Positions 29,456 to 40,069 of a stretch of 64,000 nt of DNA are shown here, piece by piece; position 1 is the first letter of the stretch, and every line of letters begins with the position of its first letter. The position numbers and the translations under genes are program-made. Source of the stretch: Symbiodinium natans (taxonomy: Eukaryota; Sar; Dinophyceae; Suessiales; Symbiodiniaceae); the NCBI GenBank assembly GCA_905221605.1, contig CAJNDS010000113.1:1510582-1574581 (forward strand), given 5' to 3'. Under the pieces are notes generated by a model, which was not told where the DNA came from, searched no databases, and saw nothing but the letters and a program-made list of their open reading frames with translations.

Positions 29456-29930
29456 CCCATGGCGGCAGGTTGACCGGAGGGTGGTCGGTGCTTCCCTGTA
29501 CATCTCCCGCAGCATTGGCCCTCCCTCGGGATGCGTTGCTCTTTTTCGATTTGCCGTAATGATATGTCCCCTGTTTCAAGGAAGGTCTTTGAGAAGGATT
29601 TCGAAGGCCTCCTTACGATGTGCGGTATCCATCGCGCCGTCGCCAAAACAATCCTAAACCCTAAGCCCTCAACGAGTGGAGCTGACGTGAGCGCAAGGCC
29701 CGCGGCCCGGGCCACGCAGGAGCACTTGTCATGACCGTCGCTTAAGAAGCGTTGCTCTCTCTAAATTCGGGGTTCCCAAAAAGATTTAGGGTCCTCCAGA
29801 ACGGCAAACTCCCCCCAAGAACTGCCCAATCTGCGGCCTTGGCTTTGCAGCCTCGTTTTGCAACCTTTCCTCTTAAGGCGCTTTGGCTTTAACAAAAGGG
29901 CCCCCCCCGAGCATCCCCGGGCCCGAAGCC

Positions 29931-31777
29931 ATGCGGCTCTGCCTCGTCTTCGCCATCTTTGCCAGCGCCGTGGCTCAGGACCGCACTTGGGGAGATCTCG
30001 GCTCTGGCCCTCCCTGTGTGGGTCCCCGAACTCACCCTTGGTAAGAGTATCCCCACAAGGGGGACCGCGGCTTTGAGGACCCCTTCCCTCCCCCTCCTCT
30101 GCCCTTTTCTTGGTCTTGTTTTGGTGTTCGCTTGTGGCTTCTGGGCTTGCGTCCCCTCCTTGCAGGACAGCGGAAGCTGCGAGGATTCCGCCTTGGTGCA
30201 GCCATTTGGCTCAGAATATGCCGTGACTATATATAGGGGTCGGAAGAATTACTAAGGGTCTTCCCTTGTGGTCCTTGTATATTTATTCTTTAAGAACACC
30301 CCAAAAACCCTGTTCTAGAATTTTTTGCGGCCCCAAAAGTATAGCGGGGGCTGGGTCCCTTGCCAGGTTCAAGAGGAAGCAGAGCCTTCGACCCTCCACC
30401 GCCCTGCCGCAATTCAATCCCGTGCGACTTGGCTGCCCTCCAGTGCGTAGCTGGCGTCCCATTTGCACTTGAGCGTCCGAGGGCTCTGGCGGCCACGGCG
30501 AAACGCGAAACGCCGCAGTTGCAGTGCACTGACGCAGAGCCCCAGTCCCCCCGGGACGTTACTCCGGGCTTCCGCGGTGGTCAGGAGGCCAGGGTGAAGC
30601 CCCTGGACGGGGACGCCACGCCGCGCTTCATCCAGGCCAACATCCACTTCCACCTGGGTGCAGAGCAGCCTGCTGAGTATTGCAAGCCTTTGCAAGCTTT
30701 CCAGAGTTTGGTAGGCATCCCAATGTCAGTTGCGATGTGCCTTTCAAGTCATGTGCCTGTTATCGCGTCCATGTAGCGGCCTGCAGACATCGCACAGGCA
30801 CAGGAGCGCCGTCCCCAATGGTTACAGCAAGACGCCGGACGAGGTGGGCTTCACAGAGCCCTTGGTGCGCCCGGAGAATGCCTCAGACATCCGAGCCGGC
30901 TACTTCTGCGACCTGGATAACATCAGCAACACCGACCTGCAGAACTATTCCTTCAGCTTCTGCAAAGGTGTCCAAGTGGGCTACACCTACGAGTTTCACT
31001 GGGTCTTCTCGACGGGCGCTCCACTCATCGGCCTCCGGGACGAAGGCGGCGAGGGTATCTTGGGCATCTCGGACGGGCTGGGTGGTGCGCTGAACCGGAC
31101 GGTGAACCCCAAAATCATCGTCCGAGGACAGGTCTGCCGCATCATCTACAACCAGAGCCTCACGGACGTCGACGCGGACTACAACGACTTCGTGCACCGC
31201 TGGCGGCAACCGGCCTTTGGCAACGCCGTCCGCTACATCGGCTCCACCACGGGCACGGACTTCAACAACAGCGTCTGCTCGCCCCTGGAGGTCAACTGGC
31301 ATGTGGACATGAATTGCTGCACCCTCTCGGCCCAGACCTTTGACAGGCGCCCCGGTGGAACCAAGTCAAGAGAGCCCAATGCCGGGCAGCTAGCTAAAAC
31401 TCATGTGCTTGCCGCCCAAGGCTCTGTGAAGAAATGGCAGGCCGCCGTGGTGAGCTGACAGTCCACCCTTTAAGTCTACGAAGGGTCCGAAGCGCTAACG
31501 TAATGCTAGACTGAACTGCCCTACATAGCCGAACCTCTCGGCAGGAGAGGGCCTGGACAAGGACCTTGCGCCCAAGCCCTCGCGGGAACTCGCCGCCAGG
31601 CTGCAGCAAGCCTGCCTCAGCCTCGCTCTGCAAAGCCCGTCAGTCGATTCAATTCCATTCAGGCTTTACAACCAAGTATTTCGCTGCCTGCACAGTAGGG
31701 GGAATCCAGCCTCCTGCGGCTCTTCCCAAGTCCAGAAGGTTCTGCAGACAGAGTTGTGCTGGATGAATCCTCTGTGA
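29931..31777 (+). CDS. Delta-carbonic anhydrase-like gene, copy 2
   Basis: Exon 1 (29,931-30,040) encodes a signal peptide (MRLCLVFAIFASAVAQ) and ends at G|GTAAGA. Exon 2 (30,525-30,710) reads CTDAEPQSPRD to NIHFHLGAEQ and ends at G|GTAGGC. Exon 3 (about 30,787-31,346) covers [37 protein letters not shown] and VNWHVDMNCC. It seems to end at AG|GCGCCC, a GC donor of the type known in dinoflagellates. A last exon near 31,545-31,777 reads EGLDKDLAPKPSREL. The family converts CO2 to bicarbonate; with a signal peptide it would act in the secretory path or at the surface. GAEQ replaces the GAEH of copy 1, removing one histidine. Nearly identical to copy 3 over exon 3. Confidence 0.62.
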
Positions 31778-32620
31778 GAGAACGAGCTGGGGAGCGTGTG
31801 GTGCACAATGATGCCAGTGTTTCATCTTTTGCATCCAAAGCTTCGGCAATCATGGGGCGCAAACAAGCAGACTCAGCAACCGAGTCCTGCACCTGGTTCC
31901 AGACACTGCAACGGCTGATGATGGGGTTCTGCTGGTGGCGGATCTGGGTTGTCGGTTTGCAGAGCCATGACAATCTGCATGCAACGCAGTGCTGGAAGTT
32001 TCGAAGATCAACGCTCGGTACACGGATCTCGGGTGTGGACGGCCAGCTGACGGTTTCGAAGATCATTGCTCGGTAAGTGGATCTCGCGTTACAGGAATCT
32101 CGAGGGGTGCACTGTGTATCTAGCGCATGTTGAGATTACGTCTGTGATGCACGATGCGACCGACCGCTCAAAAGCACATCCTCTGATGCCGGAATCGTTG
32201 TTTGACTTGAACCCCCTCCCACCGTAGCAGGGTTCTTGAGTCGAGGGTTTTTCAAGTTCATGCCCAGCACCGTCGAGTCTTGGCGCTCAAGTTCAAATGA
32301 TAAAGTTCCAGACAAGCTTGACACGAAGCATGTCCTCTGCATGACTGGTCTCGTGCGCTCATGGCCTACGGATGCCTAGGGATGCCTACGGCATCCCATG
32401 TAATTCGATCTTCATCGGGGAGTTGCGCCAGTACTACTCGTATCATTTGACGAATTCACGAATTTTTCGCGTTGTCTCGCGTTCCTTGTTGGACATGGTG
32501 TGTGCACACCGCGGCCTGCAGGTCGCTGAGAACCTGCATGTACGGCTGCGAGCTTCAACCCGACTCTTCCCAAACTCCTAAGACTCCGGTCATCCTAAGA
32601 ACCCGAAGACTCCCTAATGG
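31778..32620. other. Host DNA between carbonic anhydrase copies 2 and 3
   Basis: No gene is supported. ACGGTTTCGAAGATCA-like phrases recur near 31,996 and 32,050 as a short direct repeat. GGATGCCTA is repeated near 32,370-32,390. Confidence 0.4.
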
Positions 32621-32624
32621 CCCC

Positions 32625-32742
32625 ACCCTAAACCCTAAACCCTAAACCCTTAAACCCTAAACCCTAAGCCCTAAACCCTAAACCCTAAACCCTAAACCCT
32701 AAACCCTAAGCCCTAAGCCCTAAACCCTAAACCCTAAACCCT
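32625..32742 (-). repeat. (CCCTAAA)n array with CCCTAAG variants
   Basis: About 16 units of CCCTAAA, some CCCTAAG, between carbonic anhydrase copies 2 and 3. Confidence 0.95.
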
Positions 32743-33025
32743 GAACCGAAAGCAGCCGAGGTCAGCCGTGAGATCTCCGCGGCCGTGGCCTTCCCGCTGT
32801 ATCCCTCCCCGCTGCCCCCAGCCCCAGTTCCGACCTCGACGTGCCTCGGAGGCCAACAGAAACCTGGCTTTTGGGTGTATTGTTCAGGCTCAATCTGAGA
32901 TATACTTGTGTTAACGATTGTATTACAATACAAGATTTTTCTGATCATGTCTTGTTCTGTTTTTCCCCACCCTCGGTGTGGGGTTGTTGGATTCTAAACT
33001 CAACTCTCGGTCTACTCCTCGCTCA

Positions 33026-33150
33026 GCCCTGGAGTACCCGAGAGTGTCCCTGGAGTGCCCAAACCCCAGACCGCAGAGTGTCCCTGGAGTGCCCAACCCC
33101 AGAGTCCAGAGTGCCCAAACCCAGAGTGTCCCTGCCAGAGCCTGGAGTGC
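33026..33150. repeat. Degenerate tandem repeat, GTGTCCCTGGAGTGCCC-type
   Basis: AGTGTCCCTGGAGTGCCCAA and shortened variants recur about four times, with CCCCAGA spacers. Confidence 0.7.
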
Positions 33151-33384
33151 CCGAGTAGGGTTCACAAGGGGTGTAATGAATGGGGTTTCACAAGGTTTTG
33201 GGTTTTTGGGGTTTGCATGGCCCATCTACCTTGGGAAGTCCTTTGTCAGTGGTCGTAGGGAAGGTGACATTTGATCTAGCTGCAGGGTTCATGTCGGTTC
33301 CCAAGGTCTACTCCCCGCTAGTCGACGAGGAGCCCCTGATGGAGTCTGGCAAACCCTGGAACCTATAATTCGAGCGTTGGCGTG

Positions 33385-33470
33385 GGTAATTTTGATGGCT
33401 GGCCGCTTAGGCTGGCCACTCCTTCACAGTCTGGAAAGCTTGGCAGTGGACCCAAGTCCAGCCGGGCTTG
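33385..33470. repeat. Dispersed hairpin element, copy 2
   Basis: It ends in CTTGGCAGTGG and ACCCAAGTCCAGCC with the same TGGAC/GTCCA stem as copies 1 and 3. It lies upstream of carbonic anhydrase copy 3. Confidence 0.6.
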
Positions 33471-33853
33471 CCCCGACGTGATCCTTTTATAGAACAGTTT
33501 CAATTTTCGGGTTGAGAGAGATGTTGAGCGTCCTTAACTTTAAACAGCATTTCGCTCGAGAGAGAGAGAGGGAGAGAGACAGAGAGAGAGCGAGAAAATT
33601 GAAGCTTCGCGACTGCAGGGGCAAGAAGGAAGTCTTTCGGATGCTCCAAAGAAACTGACTGCTAAGAGCACCAAAAGACGCAGCGGCGAAGATTTCCTTC
33701 ATCCGGCCATCGCGCAGGAAAAGATGCGTGCTGCGTGCCGGCGCCGATGTTATGCCACCCTCCGCGCGCACTGATACAGGGCAGCTCTTCTGCCAGATTG
33801 TTTGGCTGAACAGGGCCAGTTTAGAACGGCTGCCAGGCGCGTCTTCGTTCCCC

Positions 33854-36029
33854 ATGGCCATCGCCAGGAGCCTCATCCTTCTCCTTGGCCTTGCAGCCGC
33901 AGCGCCTGGACTTTCAGAAAGGTTTGGGGCCCCCCCCCGAACCCTACTCCAGAGATCCTTAAAAATGGGACCCTGAGCTAAAACAACCTAAGCCCTGAAC
34001 CCTAAACTGCTTGAACCCTACTATAGAGATCCTTAAAAAGAGGACCCTGAGCTAAAACACCCTAAGCCCTAAGCCCTAAGCCCTAAGCCCTAAGCCCTAA
34101 GCCCTAAGCCCTAAGCCCTAAGCCCTAAGCCCTAAGCCCTAAACCCTAAACTGCCTGAACCCCTGTGGCTCTCCTGGGCCCATGTTATAGTAAAAACCCT
34201 AATCCCTATGCCCTAAGCCCTAAACTTTAAACCCTAAACCTTACACCCTAAACCCTAAACCCTAAACAACCCTCAACCCTCAACCCTCAACCCTAAACCC
34301 TAAACCGCCTGCATGTTACGGGCGCGTTCTGCCCCAAGGACTGCCAGGGCGACTGCGAGGTTGAGGATGCGTCTCTGATGCAGGAGGGTCCTGCCCAGAC
34401 GCCTGGCAAGGTCCATGACGCGTTTTTAGGGTTTAGGTTTAGGGTTTAGGGTTTAGGGTTTAGGGTTTGGGGTTTAGGGGACGGTTGAGAAAGAGGGCCG
34501 ATGCCCGATTCTGTACAGAAAACCCTTACTTGCAGGGCTTAGGGTTTGTGGTTTCGGGTTTAGGGGCCTATCTGCTATGCTGCCTTCAATCGAGGTCCGC
34601 CGTGCAGGATTATTGGCCGCGAGGGCATTGGAGGCCCTGGGGCCAGAACCACTGGCACCAACCGCACTACTACCAGACGAAATACTACCAGAGTTACAAA
34701 AATTGGCTCCTAGGTCGGCCGTACGGCCGTAGAGATTTTTTACAGTTTTTTCCCGGCTTTGGTTTAAGAGGATCATGTTTTCAGGGTTTATAAGGGCCGT
34801 CCTAGGCACAAGTATTACGAGTACACAGCCAAGACCACATCCGTGGCACCCTCGACCTCCAACGCAGCCTCGACCTCCAACGCAGCCTCGACCTCCAACG
34901 GCGGGGTCTCGACCTCCAACGCAGCCTCGACCACCAGTGGGGCGCCCGCGCCCCCGCCCAGCATCCTTCTATGCACCGACGCGGAGCCCCAGGCGCCCCG
35001 GGACCTGACGCCCGGCTTCATAGGCGGTCTAGAGGCCAGGGTGGAGCCCTTGGACGGGGACGCCACGTCGCGCTTCATCCAGGCCAACATCCACTTCCAC
35101 CTGGGTGCAGAGCAGCCTGCTGAGTATTGCAAGCCTTTGCAAGCTTTCCGGAGTTTTGTAACATCCCAGTGTCAGTTGCGACGTGCCGAGCTTTCTAGGT
35201 CATGTTTTTGTTATGGCAGCCTGCAGACATCGCACAGGCACAAGAGCGACATCCCCAATGGTTACAGCAAGACGCCGGCCGAGGTGGGCTTCAACGAGCC
35301 CTTGGTGCGCCCGGAGAATGCTTCAGACATCCGAGCCGGCTACTTCTGCGACCTGGATAACATCAGCAACGCCGACCTGCAGAACTATTCCTTCAGCTTC
35401 TGCAAAGGTGTCCAAGTGGGCTACACCTACGAGTTTCACTGGGTCTTCTCGACGGGCGCTCCACTCATCGGCATCCGGGACGAAAGCGGCGAGGGTATCT
35501 TGGGCATCTCGGACGGGCTGGGTGGTGCGCTCGCCCGGACGGTGAACCCCAAAATCATTGTCCGAGGACAGGTCTGCCGCATCATCTACAACCAGAGCCT
35601 CGTAGACGTCGACGCGGACTACAATGACTTCGTTCACCGCTGGCGGCAGCCGCCCGAGGTTCGTGGCGTCCGCTACATCGGCTCCACCACGGGCACGGAC
35701 TTCAACAACAGCGTCTGCTCGCCCCTGGAGGTCAACTGGCACGTGGACACGGAATGCTGCACCCTCTCGGCCCAGACCTTTGACAGGCGCCCCGGTGGAA
35801 CCAAGTCAAGAGAGCCCCATGCCGGGCAGCTAGCTAAAACTCATGTGCTTGCCGCCCAAGGCTCTGTGAAGAAATGGCAGGCCGCCGTGGTGAGCTGACA
35901 GTCCACCTAAGTCGAAGGGCTGCGCAAACCTGGGCAGGAGAGGGCCTGGAAAAGGACCTTGCGCCCAAGCCCTCGCGGGTACTTGCCGCGCACTCATCTG
36001 CTGTGTTCTCGCTCCCCTACACCCTGTAA
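33854..36029 (+). CDS. Delta-carbonic anhydrase-like gene, copy 3
   Basis: Exon 1 (33,854-33,921) is a signal peptide (MAIARSLILLLGLAAAAPG) ending at AAG|GTTTGG. Further exon candidates are 34,326-34,410 (FCPKDCQGDCEVEDASLM), 34,608-34,713 (WPRGHWRPWGQNHWHQPHYY, a Trp/His/Tyr-rich segment between a CAG acceptor and a GTCGG donor) and 34,806 to about 35,158. The last has four STSNAA-type linker repeats before [11 protein letters not shown] and NIHFHLGAEQ. The main exon (about 35,227-35,786) carries [18 protein letters not shown] and VNWHVDTECC. A last exon near 35,938-36,029 reads EGLEKDLAPKPSRVL. The role is as for copy 2. The His-rich exon and Ser/Thr linker were not found in copies 1 or 2. 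CCCTAAG and CCCTAAA arrays fill the first introns. Confidence 0.62.
34060..34312 (-). repeat. CCCTAAG array then CCCTAAA/CCCTCAA units
   Basis: About a dozen CCCTAAG units (34,060-34,146) are followed by mixed CCCTAAA, CCTTACA and CCCTCAA units. They lie between the signal-peptide exon and the next exon of carbonic anhydrase copy 3. Confidence 0.9.
34425..34482 (+). repeat. TTTAGGG tract in intron of copy 3
   Basis: About seven units, in the opposite orientation to the array at 34,060-34,312 within the same gene. Confidence 0.85.
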
Positions 36030-36057
36030 ACACCTAAAGCCAAAGTATCTATGACAT

Positions 36058-36092
36058 GCATACATACATACATATAGATAGATAGATATACC
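36058..36092. repeat. Short (CATA)n/(GATA)n microsatellite
   Basis: A few CATA units followed by GATA units, just after carbonic anhydrase copy 3. Confidence 0.8.
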
Positions 36093-36352
36093 CTGTAGCA
36101 ACATATATGAACCCTCTATGAAGAACCCTATAAGACCTCAGCAGCCCCCAAACCGCTTTACTCAGGTCAGCCCGGAGATCTCCTCGGTGAATACCTTCCC
36201 ACTGGCCGTGTCCCCCCTCCCCCCGAGCACGCCCCCATAACCAGAAGTCACCTCGGAAAGGAGCAGCTGTAAAATTTCGGTAGCCCACTTCTGCTGCACA
36301 AATTTGGCAAAATTTTTGGACTCCTCCTGGAAGCTCCCTATTGAGTCCCAGT

Positions 36353-36384
36353 GCTTGGCAGTGGACCCAAGTCCAGCCGGGCTT
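36353..36384. repeat. Dispersed hairpin element, copy 3
   Basis: CTTGGCAGTGG and ACCCAAGTCCAGCC as in the other two copies. It lies downstream of carbonic anhydrase copy 3. Confidence 0.6.
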
Positions 36385-36810
36385 TCCTGGGCTTGCGACA
36401 GGGTGCAGCTTCGGGGGGCCTTGTGGCGAGCCGCGCGGGACGCCCGATCGACAACCATGGTCTCGCGCGGCAACCCTGACTTAAGCCCTGTCTTTTAATT
36501 CCTTTGGCTCGGCAGCTTGGAATCTCGTAAGGCATCTTATGCCGCTTGATCGAGATCTTTGCTCAGCTGGGATGGTTGTGGACCACGCGGTTGTTAGCCG
36601 CATTTCGTGCCACTGACAACCGACACACATTACAGCGTGACTAAAATGTTTCGAGGTCGTTGAAGACGCTGATGGGTTGACGCTGGTATTCATGATAACT
36701 AGAACTTTTATGTGGATCACGTCTGCGCCGACCGCACTGGACTGCAGGCCGCCAAGCCCTGCTGCATCTTCAGAAGCGCCCGACTCTCAGGGAGCCCGAC
36801 CAGGAAGGTC

Positions 36811-36872
36811 TAAACCCTAAACCCTAAACCCTAAACCCTACACCCGAAACCCTAAACCCTAAACCCTAAATG
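36811..36872 (-). repeat. (CCCTAAA)n tract
   Basis: About eight units, one changed to CCCGAAA. Confidence 0.9.
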
Positions 36873-37235
36873 AGACGGAATGAGACGTTCTCCTGTTCAT
36901 GGGACCACATGTCCGTGCTTCGCCCAAATTTCTTCCACTCACAGGCTTCAGCCCCTGGTGAATCACACGCCCATCCTCGGGCTTTTCAATAGTACAATAG
37001 ATACAAGACCACAAGAAGAAGAGTCTGAATATGTAGTAGAACAATAGGCTCTCCGTGATTGCACCGGGCAAGTCCTGTACAGCCGGCTTCACAAATATTC
37101 GTAAGAATAGTAGTCATAGTAACAAAAGCAATAGTAGCAACTAGTAATAGCAGTAATACGAGTAATCATAGTAAGTAATCATCCTAGTCATCGTAATCAT
37201 TGTTAACACCCACACACTTGCAGGCGCAAGCTGTC

Positions 37236-37463
37236 GAAGGTGGGTGGTTGGTTGGGTGGTTGGGTGGTTGGGTGGTTGGGTGGTTGGGTGGTTGGGTGGT
37301 TGGGTGGTTGGGTGGTTGGGTGGTTGGGTGGTTGGGTGGTTGGGTGGTTGGTTGGTTGGTTGGTTGTTTGTTTGTTTGTTTGTTTGTTTGTTTGTTTGTT
37401 TGTTTGTTTGTGTGTGTGTGTGTGTGTGCGTGGGTGTGTGGGTGTGTGGGTGTGTGGGTGTGC

Positions 37464-37529
<66 letters not shown>

Positions 37530-38230
37530 TGCGGTGTGTGCGGTGTGTGGCGTGTGGTGGGTGCGGTGGTGTGTTTGTTGTGTGTGTGTGTGTGTGTGTT
37601 GGTGTGTGTTTGTGTTGGTGTGTGTTGTGTGCGCGTGCGTGCCGTGCGTGCGTGTTGTGTGTTTGTGTGGGTGGTGTGTGTGGTGTGTGTTGGTGTGTGT
37701 TGGTGTGTGTTGGTGTGTGTTGGTGTGTGTTGGTGTGTGTTGGTGTGTGTTGGTGTGTGTCGGTGTGTGTCGGTGTGTGTCGGTGTGTGTCGGTGTGTGT
37801 CGGTGTGTGTCGGTGTGTGTCGGTGTGTGTCGGTGTGTGTCGGTGTGTGTCGGGGTGTGTCGGGGTGTGTCGGGGTGTGTCGGGGTGTGTCGGGGTGTGT
37901 CGCGGTGTGTCGCGGTGTGTCGCGGTGTGTCGCGGTGTGTCGCGGTGTGTCGCGGTGTGTCGCGGTGTGTCGCGGTGTGTCGCGGGGTGTCGCGGGGTGT
38001 CGCGGTGTGTCGCGGTGTGTCGAGGTGTGTCGCGGTGTGTCGCGGTGTGTCGCGGTGTGTCGCGGTGTGTCGCGGTGTGTCGCGGTGTGTCGCGGTGTGT
38101 CGCGGTGTGTCGCGGTGTGTCGCGGTGTGTCGCGGTGTGTCGCGGTGTGTCGCGGTGTGTCGCGGTGTGTCGCGGTGTGTGGCGGTGTGTGGCGGTGTGT
38201 CTCGGTGTGGGAGTGTGGGTGTGTGTGAGT

Positions 38231-38275
<45 letters not shown>

Positions 38276-38330
38276 TGTTGTGTGTGTGTGTGTGGTTGTG
38301 TGTGTGTGTGTGTGTGTGTGTGTCGGTGTG

Positions 38331-38372
<42 letters not shown>

Positions 38373-38531
38373 TCGGTGTGTGTCGGTGTGTGTGTGTGTG
38401 TTGTGTGTGTGTGTGTGTCGGTGTGTGTCGGTGTGTGTGTCGGTGTGTGTGTGTGTGTGTGTGTTGTGGTGTGTGTGTGTGTGTGTGTGTCGGTGTGTGT
38501 GTGGTGTGTGTGTTGTGTGTGTGTGTGTGGG

Positions 38532-38562
<31 letters not shown>

Positions 38563-38576
38563 TGTGTGTGTGTGTC

Positions 38577-38622
<46 letters not shown>

Positions 38623-38637
38623 GTGTGTCGGTGTGTC

Positions 38638-38721
<84 letters not shown>

Positions 38722-38781
38722 TGTGGTGTTGGTGTGTCGGTGTGTGTGTGTGTGTGTGTCGGTGTGTCGTGTGTGGTGTGT

Positions 38782-38815
<34 letters not shown>

Positions 38816-39215
38816 GGTGTGTCGGTGTGTCAGTGTGTCGGTGTGTCGGTGTGTCGGTGTGTCAGTGTGTCGGTGTGTCGGTGTGTCGGTGTGTGTGTGT
38901 GTGTCGGTGTGTCGGTGTGTCGGTGTGTCGGTGTGTCGGTGTGTCGGTGTGTCGGTGTGTCGGTGTGTCGGTGTGTCGGTGTGTCGGTGTGTCGGTGTGT
39001 CGGTGTGTCGGTGTGTCGGTGTGTCGGTGTGTCGGTGTGTCGGTGTGTCGGTGGGTCGGTGGGTCGGTGGGTCGGTGGGTCGGTGTGTCGGTGTGTCGGT
39101 GGGTCGGTGTGTCTGTCGGATGTCTCTGTGTCTGCGTCTGTGTGTGTCTGTGTCTGTGTCTGTGTCTGTGTCTGTGTCTGCGTCTGTGTCTGTGTCTGTG
39201 TGCTTGTGTGAGGCC
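37236..39215. repeat. Two-kilobase GT-rich simple-repeat field
   Basis: Ordered blocks: GGTTGGGT (37,240-37,360), GTTT (37,361-37,410), GT and GGGTGT (37,410-37,690), then 10-base units that change one base at a time from TGGTGTGTGT to CGGTGTGTGT, CGGGGTGTGT and CGCGGTGTGT (37,690-38,200). GT dinucleotides follow (38,210-38,810), then CGGTGTGT 8-mers (38,810-39,110) and TGTGTC (39,120-39,200). Huge ORFs on both strands follow from the absence of stop codons in these units and are not genes. Confidence 0.95.
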
Positions 39216-39474
39216 AAACCGCAACCCTAAGTTTTGTGACCCCAATGCATTTCAGGAAAACACCCCAAATTGCCCAAACCAAAGCCTGAGACCTGAATTC
39301 TAAATCCGAAGTGCGGACCCATTCGCCATTAATTCCTGCGCCTAACCCAGAAGCGTTCTCTGTCGGGCTCCTTGTCCAAGGCCTCAAGATCTGCAAGCAT
39401 CTCTTCGAGTTTCCGTGAGCAGCCTCAGCAAGCAAATCAGGGTTTAGGTTCAGGGTTTCCCCCTGCACTGTCTG

Positions 39475-39745
39475 TTTCGGAGAAATGTCGAGATTCACCA
39501 GGGTTGGAAGGGAAATAAGCTTGAGAACATGTCGGCGTTGTCAGTTCTGATTTTGGTGGGACTCAGACGATGTGGGTTTTTTTTGGGTGCTCGAGCCGCC
39601 CCCCCCCATGAGCGCTGAACTTCACTGCGTTTGGTGCTGGTCTGCCGCGTGCAGGGGCTATGAAGATTTGGGGTTGGGGCGGGTTGCGGCGGGTTGCTGG
39701 CATGTAGGGGGCCCTTCAACAATGAGAGAAGGTGTGTCCCTGGCA
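39475..39745. repeat. Flanking duplicated segment, left copy
   Basis: It contains ATGTCGAGATTC, GTTGGAAG, AAGCTTGA and AACATGTC in order, and 240 bases later AACAATGAGAGAAGGTGTG. The same landmarks occur in the same order at 41,955-42,290, on the other side of the secreted protein gene. Confidence 0.65.
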
Positions 39746-40069
39746 GCTTGTGCCTTGAATGCGAGCATGGCCCAGCATGGCTGCTGATTGTAATGAGTTG
39801 GGGAGGCAGCCGGTCGCTTGTGAAGAGGTTGACATGCCCTTGGCTAGGCCCCTTGGCGCAAGCTTCGCGCGTGAGATGAGCTTCCGTCCTCTTCTGGCCC
39901 ATCTGGAGATGTGTGCTGCAAAGGTGCGGCACGAGCAGTGGTGCGCACGATTCCGACAGAGCATGGACATCTTGTGCTTGGGATGTGTGTGCAAGCATTT
40001 GCTCGAGCATAGGTGGCTTGAGATAATTTGTCAAGTAGACGCAGTCGTCTCATCTGGGAAGTTACTTCA

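Noticed and set aside
37184-39303. ORFs of 320-690 codons on both strands, Cys/Val/Gly-rich or His/Thr-rich
   Set aside because: They are translations of GT-rich simple repeats that lack stop codons in several frames; no start context or domain.
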